64,000 nt of DNA, from contig OY755044.1 of NCBI GenBank assembly GCA_963576565.1, forward strand, positions 52,025,847 through 52,089,846. The letters run 5' to 3'. Below are positions 1 to 10,702 of this stretch, one piece after another. Both the position numbers and the translations under genes were made by a program. Numbering within the stretch: position 1 is the first letter of the stretch; each line of letters begins with the position of its first letter. The notes beneath the pieces were generated by a model. The model searched no databases. It had not been told where the DNA came from and saw only the letters and a list, made by a program, of their open reading frames with translations. Source of the DNA: Aspidapion aeneum (lineage: Eukaryota; Arthropoda; Insecta; Coleoptera; Brentidae).

Positions 1-2
1 GT

Positions 3-812
3 AAATCATATATCGCAGTCTTTGTCGATACTTCTGTCAAAGCAATCCATATCGAGCTTGTTTCGGATTTAACCACAGAGGCGTGCATCGCTGCTTTACG
101 ACGCTTTGTCGCTAGACGTGGCACTTGTGTCCAAATCACAAGTGATAGAGGCTCAAACTTTGTTGGGGCTATTAAGGAGCTCCATAATCTTTCGAAATTA
201 GCTTCTGAGAGCTTAAAAATCAAATGGTGTCTTAATAGTCCGGGAGCCCCCCACCTAAATGGTCTAGCAGAAGCGGGAGTCAAATCCATAAAAACACATT
301 TGTATCGGGTCATCGGTGACCAGATACTAACCTTCGAAGAGCTCTATACTCTCCTCGCCCAAATAGAGGCATTACTCAATTCTCGACCCCTTTGTGAGCA
401 AAGCTCTGACCCAAACGATCTTACGTCTTTGACTCCGGGTCATTTCCTCACAATGGAACCCCTTAATTCGTGTCCCGATCCTGACCTTTCTACCCTTAAA
501 GTTAATACCCTTAAGCGTTGGCAACTTATCCAACGAATTCATGCCGATTTCTGGAAGCGTTGGAAACTCGAGTACTTAAATACTTTACAAAAGCGTTCTA
601 AGTGGTCGGACCCTTCGGTTGAAATCAAGCTAGATACGCTTGTATTAATTAAGGATGAAACTAGGCCGCCATTACACTGGTTGCTGGGTAGAATAGTATC
701 TGTACATCCTGGTCGGGATAATCACATTCGAGTTGCTACTGTTAAAACACAACACGGACTTTTCACTCGTCCCGTGGTCAAGTTGTGCCCACTACCTTTA
801 GATGCGCACTAA
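3..812 (+). CDS. BEL/Pao pol, integrase C-terminal part (partial)
   Basis: The frame is open from base 3 to the stop at 812 and continues beyond the window, so no start codon is expected here. It encodes the end of the integrase: the core after its first Asp, the second Asp in the motif SDRGSNF, the Glu in NGLAEAG, and the C-terminal DUF5641-type domain (KRWQLIQRIHADFWKRW, then GRIVSVHPG). Integrase inserts the cDNA copy into host DNA. Compared with the copy at 19376-20914 I see only two amino-acid differences by eye, Arg for Thr in FVARRGT and Lys for Gln in LQKRSKW. The two copies therefore descend from a very recent common source. No stop or frameshift is visible in this part. Confidence 0.93.
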   Translation, partial: KSYIAVFVDTSVKAIHIELVSDLTTEACIAALRRFVARRGTCVQITSDRGSNFVGAIKELHNLSKLASESLKIKWCLNSPGAPHLNGLAEAGVKSIKTHLYRVIGDQILTFEELYTLLAQIEALLNSRPLCEQSSDPNDLTSLTPGHFLTMEPLNSCPDPDLSTLKVNTLKRWQLIQRIHADFWKRWKLEYLNTLQKRSKWSDPSVEIKLDTLVLIKDETRPPLHWLLGRIVSVHPGRDNHIRVATVKTQHGLFTRPVVKLCPLPLDAH

Positions 813-1029
813 ACTCCCAAGCAACTTCTTTTGTTTCGTGTGTCGTTATCTACAATATATATATATGTTTTTTTTTCATTTTTTTTTTCTTTTTGATCTA
901 TAAACCTAAAACGGATTTTAATAACCTACCCTTTAAGGTTTTGAATTAACTTATATTTTTTTTTTATATATAGCCATTTGTTTATTCAATTAATCTCAAT
1001 GTAAAACTTCGTTTTAAGTGGGCGGAAAA
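813..1029 (+). other. BEL/Pao 3' noncoding region with polypurine tract
   Basis: This AT-rich stretch lies between the pol stop and the LTR. The last 14 bases (1016-1029, AAGTGGGCGGAAAA) form a purine tract directly before the LTR start TGTTCG, as expected for the plus-strand primer of reverse transcription. The same tract sits at the matching place in the minus-strand copy near 19162-19175. Confidence 0.75.
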
Positions 1030-1506
1030 TGTTCGTGCAACTTTAATTTTAAATTCAAATTTTGCGCCAAATTCCCGTATTCGGAAAACCCACACAATTT
1101 CAATTTGATTGGCACAAGCAAAACGCCAGCGCCATCTACGAAAAATGAATCTGCGCAAAAAGGCGTAACCAAAAAAATATTCGTCTGTCGTATTTTATCG
1201 AGATCACCACGCAGCATGGTGATAAATTCTATTAACCAAAAAATCCAATAACATTGTTAGAAAATCAAACTAAACCATTACACAAACAAGTGATTCTAGT
1301 GTGGATCGACTGCAACGACTGGGCCAGCGAGAGGAGCTCCTCTGGACGACGGAAACAGCTGAAAAGGTGAGTGCCAATCCTCTATATTGTCTTTGTGTGG
1401 CTCGGAGAAATTAGTATTTTTACATCGTCATTTTAAGGATTTTTGCACCCAGATTTTATAAAACGACCAGCGCGCTTACAGTCCCGCGGCTCTACCCCTC
1501 AAAACA
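1030..1506 (+). repeat. 3' LTR of BEL/Pao element
   Basis: This 477-bp LTR starts TGTTCG and ends AAAACA. It matches, in reverse complement, both 480-bp LTRs of the element at 18682-25848. A few substitutions and a short gap near the end (CTACCCCTC here against CTACCAACCTC) distinguish it from them. Boundaries could move by a few bases because the 5' LTR of the other copy begins TCTTCG. Confidence 0.88.
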
Positions 1507-1800
1507 GCAACAATGCTCGGAAAAACTAGGACAATTTTCGGAAATCTCGGAAAATGTTCAGAAAAACTAGGAAAATTTTTGGAGAACTGGGGAAAAACAC
1601 GGAAAATGTTAAAAAACTCGAGAAAAGTTCAGAAAAACTTTAGAAATGTTCGAAAAAACTCGGGAAATGCTCGGAAAAACTAGGAAATTTTCGGAAATCT
1701 GGGAAAGTGTTCAGAAAAACTAGGAAAATTTTTGGAAAACTGAAAATGTTCGAAAAACTCGGCAAATGCTCAAAGAAAACTTGTGTAATGTTTAGAAAAA
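1507..1800. repeat. GGAAAA-type minisatellite, left block
   Basis: This degenerate tandem array has units of roughly 18-20 bp built on AACTCGGAAAATGTTCGGAA with frequent variants. The same unit reappears at 3170-3320. The intervening sequence is recognisable transposon DNA, so I read the two blocks as one array split by insertion. Confidence 0.7.
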
Positions 1801-1848
1801 CTCAAAATTTGTACAAAGGCACAAACTTACTCAGTTTAAGACAACTAA

Positions 1849-2067
1849 CTCTATTATAAATATTCTGTTCTCTATCTAGGTCAAAATAATCTACTGTTTC
1901 CAGAAATCCCACATATTCCTGACACAAGATTTGTTGTGGAAAATAGACTACCAAGAAAACAAAAAACAATTGGTCAAAGCTGCTATATATATATTGGAAA
2001 AGAACACTTTAACCTGCTACCATCTGAACTCAAACACAATGTCAAAAAAAATTATTTAAAAAAATAA
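1849..2067 (+). pseudogene. Non-LTR retrotransposon RT C-terminal remnant
   Basis: An open stretch of about 72 codons without its own start. The translation contains PDTRFVVENRLPRKQ, a gap, then FNLLPSELKHN and a lysine-rich end before TAA. This resembles the tail of RT ORFs in RTE/CR1/Jockey-type LINEs, where an R..R..YNSLP-like segment precedes the stop. Nothing upstream resembles the palm domain, so the copy is strongly 5'-truncated and cannot be active. The clade cannot be settled from this tail alone. Confidence 0.5.
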
Positions 2068-2121
2068 ATATGCACTTGGTTACTTCAAAATTATCCAAAA
2101 TTTTAATAAATAAATAGATAC

Positions 2122-2744
2122 TTAACCAAGGCCAACACAAAAATAGAGGCCACGACCCTGAAAAAATCAGCTGTTCTCCCGGGGCTGAATTTTACATTGG
2201 GTCTTATGGGAGGTCAGACGTTTTTTTATGATATTTTCAAAATGGCACTACAGATTTCCGCAAAATTTCACTGAAATATTCTCAGACACCATCCCGATAT
2301 TCCACCAAAGGTTTGTAAGGAAGCAACATGATTAAAAGGTTAAAATCTTCAAGATTTAGCATTTATTATTTTTAATTCAAATTACCCGCCATGTACCACA
2401 TGCCAACTGTTATATTTGACATGCATTTGACTTTGTCATATGTGATTGTCACATTCGCTTCTCCTTTAAACTTAATTTTTGTGTAAGCTAATGAAGCGGC
2501 TATGAAAAATTAGGGCTTACTATACATTTTAAAAAAATTGCTCTGCCAGAATAAAGTAAAAACAATTTCAAAAACGGCTTTATTTAAAAAAAAATCAAAT
2601 ATCTATGAACCGTCATTCCAACTTCAATATTTTAAAGACAATCAGCTGTGTCGTAACGTGACCATCAAAAAAAAAATCAGCCCCGGATGTGACGTCAACA
2701 AAGTGGAGGATCGTGGCCCGTCCATCTTGATAGCCCTGACTTAA
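2122..2744. mobile_element. MITE with TTAA target duplication
   Basis: TTAA occurs at 2122-2125 and 2741-2744. Inside it the two ends are imperfect inverted repeats: GGCCACGACCCT and CCGGGGCTGAATTTT on the left against GGGCCACGATCCT and CCGGGGCTGATTTTT on the reverse strand at the right. TTAA duplication is typical of piggyBac-type and some Kolobok elements. No transposase is present, so this is a non-autonomous element of about 620 bp. Confidence 0.75.
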
Positions 2745-3163
2745 CTAGAAACTGGTCTTCAAGAATATTTCATTACTTTTTTTTACTTTTATGTATTATT
2801 TGTTTTTTTTCATTGTGGTAGTATAACTACTTTGCATTTATTTATTTCTACTTTTATTTATTTAATATTTTTTAACTTTTTTTAGTCTAAAAAACAACAC
2901 TAAACCAAGAAATTTTTTTTTCCTGAATCCATCAAGTTTGTCACAATTATTATTATTTTTGTTATTTTTTTAACTTTGTTAAATTCCGGTAAATGGGCTT
3001 AATTACATTTATGTAGGTACAAAGAAACCATTGCAATGTATATTTCATGATATATTTACTTACTTAAGGCTATGATGTATAAAACTCATTTCCATGTAAA
3101 AAATGTGGCAAATAAATATATTGAAATTGAATTGAATTGATTAAAATTGAAATTGAAAATTGA

Positions 3164-3330
3164 CCCCAAAAACTCAGAAATATTGGAATAAACTTTGAAA
3201 ATTTTTTCGGAAAACTCAGGAATTGTTCGAAAACACTCGGAAAAAAAACTCGAAAAATTTCCATAGAAACTCGTGAAATGTTCGGAGAACTCGGAAAACG
3301 TTTGGAAAAACTCTAGTCTAGACATTTTTA
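3164..3330. repeat. GGAAAA-type minisatellite, right block
   Basis: This is the same degenerate unit (AACTCGGAAAATGTTCGG) as at 1507-1800, continuing after the LINE tail. It supports a single array split by the LINE insertion. Confidence 0.65.
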
Positions 3331-3369
3331 TGAGTGAGAGAATTGTCGGAGTAAATCCACCTACTCAAT

Positions 3370-3665
3370 TTATTTTCATCAATCTTAAAAAAAAAACAAA
3401 TGGCGGAGTTCCCCATTTATCAACCAGTATGTATTAAATACGGAAACTGAAACTTACAAAATTGAACATGACGGCTGCCAAATTTTTCATAAGTATTTAT
3501 TAATTGATTTGATTCAAACTTGCTACTTTGTGGTGCTTAAGATCACTCAATACAATTTTTAAACTAATTTAAAACAAAATTCATTTGTCAACCGATATCT
3601 GTATCAAATTTAAAACTTTGGGGTATATAACGTCGCTGATTTTAATTTAGGATTTTAGAAATTAA
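3370..3665. repeat. Dispersed GGCGGA repeat family, copy 1
   Basis: This is a divergent copy of a family whose units contain AAATGGCGGA, a 'fresh paragraph' such as TTTATCAACC, and CTTAAGATCACTCAATACA, followed by an A/T-rich spacer. Better copies lie at 30170-30910, 34890-35395 and 36425-36545. No coding capacity or clear terminal repeat is visible. Confidence 0.5.
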
Positions 3666-5384
3666 GTTGGAACAGGTAAGTGGAGTGGAGCCAAACATCA
3701 AACTCAAAAATAGGTAAACAGTTTTAAGTTAAACGGTTTTACTGAAATCATTAGCTGTATAAAAAGCTAGAAAATTTTAAGTACACAAACGTGACTTTTA
3801 ACAGACTAAGGTAAAAGCGTGGGTGCATAAAAAAATAGGGTTAAACGATTGTTTAATCAAATAAGAATCACTTTTCGAAAATATTTTAAATGCGCAGTTT
3901 AAATTTACGTTTGTTATAAACCTGGTTTGTCTTTCCTGACCTATCACTTTTCATCCCTGATTTTAATTTTTTATCCCTGATTTATCACTTTTGATCCCAG
4001 GGATAAACAGTGACACTTTTATCTCTTGTGTTTTTATCCCTAAACAACAAAAAATAATTTGGAGAGGCCCTTGAAAGAAGGCCCAGTTTCATTATTTTTT
4101 TTTAATAGGTGGACCTTTTTTGTGGCTTCTAGTTAGTAAGGTCAGAAATGAGTAACTTTATTATTCATATGGTAAGGCTACAAAAAAAATAGTCTATTAC
4201 ATAACAAGAGACAAAAAAGAGAGTGACAAATTTCACATGACCGTGAATGTTGTGAACGAGGCGCTAGCCGAGTGAAACAACACGCGAGTGTAAGAAAGTT
4301 ACTTTCTATCGGGTTGTCTGTCTATCATTCATCGCCAGTTATTGTATAGAGTGGTTTATTCAAGACCTTATTGGCTGATTAAATTTTATATTTGTTTTTT
4401 TAATGAGTATTTTAAATTTTGCTGTTACCTAATTATTTCTTTTGACCTTTGTAAATTTTGTGCGAAAAGTACTTTTTCATGTGCAGAAAAATTTTTGTCC
4501 ATAGGTGAAACCTAACGTTTTCTGAGGATGGTAAAATGGTGTGAAATCCACCATTTTTATGTGTAGTGGTAGGAAAAAAATATTGCATATGAAGTACTTC
4601 TTATAAAAATAATTAACAAACAAATTACTTTGCGCTTTTTTGTATCTTACATTATATTTAGTTCTCTATGCTCAAATAAACGATCGCTCAAATGTTTGTG
4701 TCGCTCTAGACGCTATATTATACTCGTTTCTGGTAAAAGTAACACATTTGTTATGGATAGACATAAGACTCGTTCGAACATTTTAAGAAAGGAAACCACC
4801 CCCTCAACACTGGCAGGGAGGTGTTCCCCCCCCTCCCCCTTAAACGTGCTTTTTGACGGTTTTTTGCGAATAACTCGAAAACGGTCAACTTTTCTAAAAA
4901 TATTCTAAAGATCATTTTGCAAGCGGATAATTAATTATCATTTTGCAATCCTTTACTTTACTAATTCCTACTTTGCAGTCCTCCCTGCTTCCACCCATCG
5001 CCCCTTCTGTCATTCCCCCCCACCCTCTTCAAAAACCATATTCGCATAATTTTATCAAATATAGGGCGATTTCAAAAATTCTTTCTGTACATGCTATAAG
5101 ATTTTTTTCCAACAACATTTTACTAGGTTGCAAAAATCTTTATTTTACTATTATAGACCAGCCTTAAAAGAGTGTAATTTTTAAAAATATATTTGGTGAT
5201 AGCAGGAAAGCGTCTAAAGTTCAATATTATTTAGTTTTTATAAAAAAATATCCAAGTCTTAAAGTGGTCGGGCAAATTCAAAGATTTTGGGCTGCGTAAA
5301 TTTAAAACCATTTTTTAAACTATTTGGCCAAAATTGAAAAGCGATTTTTTCGTTTGCGGTTAAATTTGGGTCCCCTAAAAATAT
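3666..5384. other. No gene seen; AT-rich noncoding DNA
   Basis: I see no convincing coding region or named element. Small open frames near 4630-5170 are low-complexity and show no domain. A short inverted repeat (TTATCCCTG near 3991 with CAGGGATAA near 4000-4010) lies among several ATCCCTG words, but it is too short to classify. Confidence 0.6.
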
Positions 5385-5690
5385 TTCTTTATCTTCCTAG
5401 CTCGCGCAGCAATGGGTAGTGAAGGTATTATTTTCGACGAAAATATTTTTTTTGAGATAACGCTGAAAATTTGTTATTTGGGTGTATTTTGACCTATCTT
5501 ACCAATATCGTCGTGATGTCTGCCTGTGTGTGTGCGTGTGCCTCTCCGTCACACGATAGCTCCTAACCACTAAACCGATTTTCATAAGTTTCAGGTAAAA
5601 TAGTGTTCGACACTCACGAGTTGATCAGATTTTGATCAAATTACATTAATGCTAATGACAGTTTTCTGACAATAAATTTTTTTTATTAAT
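5385..5690 (+). repeat. Dispersed repeat family with GTCGTGATGT core, copy 1
   Basis: This shares long stretches with 11725-12030 in the same orientation, including GGTATTATTTTCGACGAAAA, TGACCTATCTTA and AATATCGTCGTGATGT, then a GT-rich run. A partial reverse copy lies at 28905-28995. The ends are not defined by inverted repeats that I can see. Confidence 0.75.
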
Positions 5691-5846
5691 TAAACACTTA
5701 AGTAGTCGCTACGGTGTAAAAAGTGCGCCACTCGATCTAAAAACCATCCAACGTCTTTTTTCCCCTTTCTTCTTGGGCATATATTATGGAAATCAAAGAT
5801 ATTTTTGACTATTTATTGTTTTTTAGAAATTATTAGTCTATATATA

Positions 5847-6071
5847 CCGGGTGCGCCAAAAAAACCGGACAATTTTTTTTTCAATATAACTTTTGAACTA
5901 TATCATCGATTTTAGTGGGACAAACTGCACTTGGCATAGAATTATATTATATTTTATCTAAATATCTTTTTCGGTCCGCCATATCAAAATCCAAGATGGC
6001 GGTCGAAATTTAATTGCACCCTTCAAAGATGCTCGTTTATTCTTGTATTGTCCGGTTTTTTTTGGCCCACC

Positions 6072-6073
<2 letters not shown>
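5847..6073. mobile_element. Short TIR element (CCGGGTGSGCCAAAA ends)
   Basis: The left end is CGGGTGCGCCAAAAAAAC followed by CGGACAA; the reverse complement of the right end is CGGGTGGGCCAAAAAAAACC followed by GGACAA. About 25 bp are inverted at the ends of a 227-bp element, flanked by TATA on the left and a (TA)n run on the right. This fits a TA-targeting mariner-like MITE. No coding sequence is present. Confidence 0.75.

Positions 6074-6110
<37 letters not shown>
6074..6110. repeat. (TA)n microsatellite
   Basis: About 18 TA dinucleotides directly abut the TIR element on its left. The same arrangement of (TA)n next to a TIR end occurs at 14766 and 26698. Confidence 0.9.
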
Positions 6111-6113
<3 letters not shown>

Positions 6114-7399
6114 ATGCACTCGGCGTTGTCACCTCGGCGTTAAGGATATGACGACCTGACCTCACCTATTTCTAGTGGTGTCAGCCCATATATAGGTACA
6201 TATATGACATGAGGGGAAGTTCCTTTACCAGAATTTCAACAGAGGGGTAAATAATTTTTTTTCAAATATTTGATCAATACGTGGAATACGTTCGGACCTC
6301 AGACCGATATACAACCTTTGGATATGTGCTATTTCCTGCCACCTCAGGCACTGTTGCCGGTTTTATTAAGGTGATAACGTATGGCGTAAGTCTATAAGCA
6401 ACAATAGCTTTATCTAACTAAATTTAAATATTAAATATAAGGTTACAACGTTTTACTTTTATTTAGGGACACTTTAGGAAATATAACAACTTTAAAAGGT
6501 TGCAAAAGTTTGTAAGAAAAGATTAATGGTGACAACGTACTGTCTTTAAATAAAAAACCGAACATTTATACTTTTATTATAGAAAAACTTGCTGTTATTT
6601 TTTTTGGAAAACACATTTTGAGGTTTTGTGATCTCAGAAAAGTTGCATAGCTTGAAAGTCCTAAATACAATTTTTGTTGAAAAATGGTTTACTTACTGTC
6701 AAAAATTCTACACATAGATCCGATAAACATTAAAAGGAAATTGTCAAGTTTGCAATGTTTATGATATAATTGATATGACAGAATTTTAAAAAAAAATTAT
6801 TTATCCGTAACAAAAAAATTAGTAAAAAAGAAATTGTGATAATTAGTTAAACCGTTTAAAACAGGAAAACCATATACAGGAATGATGTGTTTGCCCACGC
6901 CACAGCCCAACGCGAATATTATTAATCTAATAATAACCACCAGCAATCACAAGGCTCAAATGTTGACGTGATGTCAGAATTTGTAAATGACATTCTTTAT
7001 CAAAAAAGTTTCACGGGCGAATCCTCAGAGGTAAAATAGCTTGGGGACGCGTTTCGGCTCCCAGAAGACAGCCTAAGCCCTGGATTTTTTAAATTTGAAG
7101 GAATTTCACGAGGTAAAAAGTCTTAACAAAAAAGTTTTACGAACAAGTCCTCAGAGGTAAAGGTAGCTCGGGGAAGCGTGTCGGCCTCATTCAGCCCGAG
7201 CATAAACATGAAATGAAATGATCATGTCGGTATCTGAAAAAGAAATAGGAAATATGGTGTTTACTGAGGAGAGACCAACTGTCAATTTGCAGCTTTGACA
7301 TACTTTATTATTTAATTTCCAAGTCATATCAAAATTATAATATCTTTATGTTCAATTTAGCACTATGCCTAAGAGTCATTTGCAGCCGTAATAGCCAAG
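6111..7399. other. No gene seen
   Basis: AT-rich noncoding sequence. Two words resembling GTTGTCACCTC near 6126 recur near 14668, hinting at an old shared repeat, but the similarity is too short to define one. No reading frame is convincing. Confidence 0.55.
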
Positions 7400-7928
7400 T
7401 TTACAAAAATACTTGGCTTTTTTTACATGAAATGTTTTTGTTATGATTTCACTCCTTTTCTAAAGGATTTGGATAATATTTAAGTTTTAAAGTAGTAAAA
7501 TGTGAGGAATATTATTCAAAAGTTTTGCAATGCCTTATTAAAAACTTTGAGATTTTTTTTATAATTTCCTATGGTTTTATCATAGTTCCTATCAGCCTTC
7601 TAAAGCTCAGCTCTGTAGTGTTCCTCGAAATAGGCAATGCCAATTTTACATAACTTTACATTTATAGGGGAGGAAAGTAAATTAAAATTTTGGTGCTTTT
7701 AAATTTTTTACTATACTTATTTTTATCACAGTTCCTATCAGTCTTTCAAAGCTCAGCTCTCTAGCGTTTCTGGAAGAGGAGAATGTTACTTTTACATAAC
7801 TTTACATTTAAAGGGGAGGGAAGTTAATTATAATTTGGGGTTTTTTAATTTTATTTTATAGTTTTATCATAGTTCCTATCGGCCTTCCGAAGCTCAGCTC
7901 TCTAGCGTATCTGGAAGTGGGCAATGTT
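7400..7928 (+). repeat. Satellite-bearing repeat, copy 1 (left part, split by RTE)
   Basis: The repeat starts at TACTTGGCTTTTTTTACATG, then AAAGGATTTGGATAATATTT, then about three units of a ~135-140 bp tandem repeat. Each unit contains ATCATAGTTCCTATC, AAGCTCAGCTCTCTAG, GTGGGCAATGTTAC and AACTTTACATTTATAGGGGA. The array is interrupted at GTGGGCAATGTT by an RTE LINE and resumes at 10703. Related copies lie at 12470-13600 (+) and 37690-38799 (minus). Confidence 0.8.
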
Positions 7929-7959
7929 TTTTTTTTATTTAGTCGGTTTAAAACGTTTT

Positions 7960-9370
7960 TCACGTTGTCCGACGCCTATTCTCGCTTTGGATTGACTGTT
8001 GCCATTCTAGTTTAGGACGCCCTCTTTTTCGGCGCCCTATTGGTTGCCATTCTAGGACCTGCTTTGGTAATCTTTCGTCGTTCATCCGTTGTACATGGCA
8101 GTACCATATCAGTTGTCTTTTAGTGATGTCATCCGTTATGCTCCCTTCGATTCCCATTATTTCTTTTATGATCTCATTTCTTATGTGATCTGTTCTAGAT
8201 ATTCTCATTGATCTTCTTATTGCATCCATTTCGACACTTTCCATTTTTGTTTTGTATTTTTCTGTTACGCGACAAGTCTCTATTCCATACAACAGCGTGC
8301 TTTTCACCATTAATTCATATATGGTAAATTTTACATTCTTTTTTATCTCTCTGCTCCATAAAATACTGTTAAGACATCCAATAACCTTTTTTGCTTTTAT
8401 TATTCTTTTTTCCAGTTCTTTACAGTCTGTTCCTGTCTTATCAAATGTGACACCCAAGTATACATACTCATTGCATGGAGATATTACTTGTCCATTGTCT
8501 AGTTCTAACTCACTGGATTCGTTTCCAATACATAAGTATTGTGTCTTGTCCACGTTCACTGTTAATCCCCACTTTTGGTATTCTTCCATTAACTTTCTCA
8601 TCATATACTCCATGTCCTCTTTATCATTAACTACAATTACTTGGTCGTCAGCAAACTGTAGTGTGTATATGGTAAATCGGTCGTTAAGTTGTATTCCCAT
8701 GCCGTGCACTTTCCGTTTCCAGTTTTTTAGAGCTACTGCGATATATATTTTAAAAAGAGTTGGAGAAATACAACATCCCTGTCTTAAGCCTTTTGTTATC
8801 AGGAATTCTTTTGAAAGTCGATATCCAATTTTAATTTTAGATTTTGACCCTTTGTATAGTTCTTTTATCGCTTTTATGTATGTATGATTGATATTAGTCT
8901 GCTCTAGCACTGTCCATAGTTTTTCTACTGGAATGGTATCATATGCTTTTTGTAGGTCCACAAAGGTAACATGAGTCTCTATATTTCTGGCGCCCCTTTT
9001 CTCAATTACTTGTTTAAGACAAAAAACATTATCACTACAAGATCTGCCTGCACGAAACCTTTGCTCTTCTTCTTCTTGTTCATGAAAATCCTTCTCTATT
9101 AGATCTCTAAGAATCCTACCGTACAATCTACTGAGAGTACTAGTTACTGAAATTGCTCTGTAATTGTTGCAATCCAGCTTGTTTCCTTTTTTATGTATTG
9201 AGGATATGAATGCAATTTTCCAATCATCAGGTACTGGATGTCCGTTTATACATTGATTGATAATATATGTGAGATTTTCGATTAGTTTCTCTGATCCATA
9301 TTTGAGCATTTCAGCATATATTCCTCCAGGTCCGCTAGCTTTTCCGGATTTAAGCTTTTTAATACTATTT
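7960..9370 (-). pseudogene. RTE reverse transcriptase domain
   Basis: Encodes the RT that copies the element's RNA at a nicked target. Visible blocks in order are SGKASGPGGI, DWKIAFISSIHKKG, NYRAISV, FRAGRSCSDNV, VDLQKAYDT (first catalytic Asp), GLRQGCCISPTLF, LQFADDQVIV (FADD catalytic pair), YLGVTFDKTG, and a C-terminal RLIWYCHVQRM followed by GRRKRGRPKLEW, a tail typical of RTE-like proteins. The frame of this part runs up to 9555, but the residues upstream of about 9370 belong to a different frame; a frameshift there joins it to the linker ORF. No stop interrupts the RT core itself. Confidence 0.9.
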
Positions 9371-9905
9371 TTATCATTTCTTTTTCGATGATTACTTCCT
9401 CTCCGTGTATGTCTCTCCTCGGAGAGGCTGCCAGATATTCGGGTCTCGTTTCCTGCAGCAGTCCCTTGTAGTGTTCTGTCCATTGTTCTGGTTTGATGAT
9501 CTGGATGTTTACTTTTTCTTTTGTTGGGTTTTTTACTGTAGAAATGAATTTCCATACTTCAGAACTCTGCCTACCTCCTACGTGTGTATTGATATCGTGG
9601 CATTTGCGCTCGAACAGTTCATTTTTTTCTGTGCGTATCAAATTTCTCAGCTGTCTTTTGGTTTCCCTGTAGATTTCTAGGTCTCTTTGTTCTTTAGTAC
9701 TGAGCCATTTCAAGTATGTGCATTTTTTCTCTTTGACCATTTCCTGTATTTTTTCCGTCCACCACATCTTCCTGCTAATTCTATTATCTTGGTATCCAAC
9801 AGCTTCGATGCTTGCTTCCTTCAAGCTTTTTATTATGTTTGTATATATCTCTTCAAATGAGTGTTCTGTGTTTATTAATTTTTTATCTAATCGGTTCTGA
9901 TACAA
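9282..9905 (-). pseudogene. RTE endonuclease-RT linker region
   Basis: A frame of about 200 codons upstream of the RT. It contains KMWWTEKIQEMVKEKKCTYLKW and REVWKF-like SSEVWKFISTVKNP, the usual linker between endonuclease and RT in RTE proteins, followed by EQWTEHYKGLLQE. It leaves the RT frame near 9355-9370, within an A-rich run where a single-base indel is likely. The true coding unit is the single endonuclease-RT ORF of the family, now broken. Confidence 0.8.
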
Positions 9906-9967
9906 TCTTTGAGTACTTTCGATTTCTAGACTTCTAAAGTTGTATTTTTGATTGTCTTCGATGCATT

Positions 9968-10651
9968 CTAGGTTTTCATTTTCTTCAATACTTTCGTCCT
10001 TGCTTTTAGCAGATGGTGGTCAGATCCACAGGTAATACCACGAAGTGCTCGCACATCATACCACTTTAATTGCGAGTGTTGTCCACCTATAGCATAGTCA
10101 ATGATTGATTTAAGATTTCTTGTTGGCTGAATCCAGGCATATCGATGAATATCCTTATGCCTAAAAAAACCATTATTTATTTTTAGGTTGTGGGTTTCAC
10201 ACAATTGCATCAGTCTCACGCCATTATCATTTGTTACTTCTTCTCCAAATGGTCCTATCACTTTGCTCTGGGTTTGTCTACCAGTTCGGCTATTAAAATC
10301 GCCAAGCATAATTATTTCTCTGGTATTACCGATTTTGGTGATAGACTGCTATTATGCTTATATTATGACCAAGCATCTTCATGTTCACTCGAAGTATGTT
10401 TTCACTAATGCAATCGTAGTCGGTAATCTTATTTTTTAGGTTTTTCTTTATTAATAAGGATACCCCTATTGCTGCTCTTCTTTCTTTTGGGAGTCCAGTG
10501 AATATATGGACGAAATTGCCGACACTATTTGTACCTGTTCCTTTCTTTTTTCTGTAAGTGCAATGATATCGATCTTACAATTTTGCACTTCGGTTGCAAT
10601 AAGGTCCAACTTTTGATTTACTCCCTGTACGTTCCATGTAGCTATATTCAT
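9968..10651 (-). pseudogene. RTE apurinic-like endonuclease domain, broken
   Basis: The endonuclease that nicks target DNA is spread over three frames. The first (10651-10466) has NIATWNVQG and IDIIALTEKR, the metal-binding Asn and Glu of APE-type nucleases. The middle piece (about 10500-10330) includes RRAAIGVSLLIKK. The third (10309-9968) has LGDFNSRTG, IDYAIGG and GSDHHLL, the DFN, D and SDH catalytic motifs. About 20 residues usually found before LGDFN appear to be missing. The start at 10651 is the only ATG ahead of NIATWNVQG and fits the short 5' leader. Confidence 0.85.
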
Positions 10652-10702
10652 AGTCCTTTGTCTTTGCTTCTTTCGTCTTTGAGAATTTCCATCTATTGCT
10701 CC

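Larger units (their letters stand above)
1..1506 (+). mobile_element. BEL/Pao LTR retrotransposon, 3' part (cut by window start)
   Basis: This is the 3' end of a BEL/Pao element. It contains the integrase end of pol, a short 3' noncoding stretch, a polypurine tract and one LTR. It is nearly identical, in the opposite orientation, to the complete element at 18682-25848, which sets its identity and limits. The 5' part lies outside the window. The right limit is the AAAACA end of the LTR; the host flank after it begins a GGAAAA-rich minisatellite. Confidence 0.93.
1801..3163 (+). mobile_element. LINE 3' end fragment, interrupted by a MITE
   Basis: This is the 3' end of a non-LTR retrotransposon. 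It has the last ~70 codons of the RT ORF (1849-2067), a T-rich 3' UTR and a simple ATTGA-rich tail at 3119-3163. It is 5'-truncated and sits inside the GGAAAA minisatellite. A TTAA-flanked MITE (2122-2744) lies inside its 3' UTR. The exact 5' junction is not visible. Confidence 0.55.
7929..10702 (-). mobile_element. RTE-clade LINE with 12-bp target duplication
   Basis: This non-LTR retrotransposon is inserted in a satellite unit. The 12 bases GTGGGCAATGTT occur on both sides (7917-7928 and 10703-10714). On the minus strand it reads endonuclease (10651 down to 9968), linker (9905-9282), RT (about 9370-7960), a 3' UTR of only a few dozen bases and a poly(A)-like tail at 7929-7937. The very short 3' UTR and the GRRKRGRP-type C-terminus fit the RTE clade. 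At least three frame changes make it inactive. Confidence 0.9.

Noticed and set aside
4630..5167. Two frames of 92 and 74 codons
   Set aside because: Low-complexity, no domain, no conserved neighbour, and ATG context not informative.
8252..8887. 211-codon + strand frame
   Set aside because: It lies antisense to the RTE reverse transcriptase and shows no domain of its own.
9405..9900. Hydrophobic-looking + strand frames
   Set aside because: They are antisense to the RTE linker; the Phe/Leu-rich translation is the complement of Lys/Glu-rich coding.
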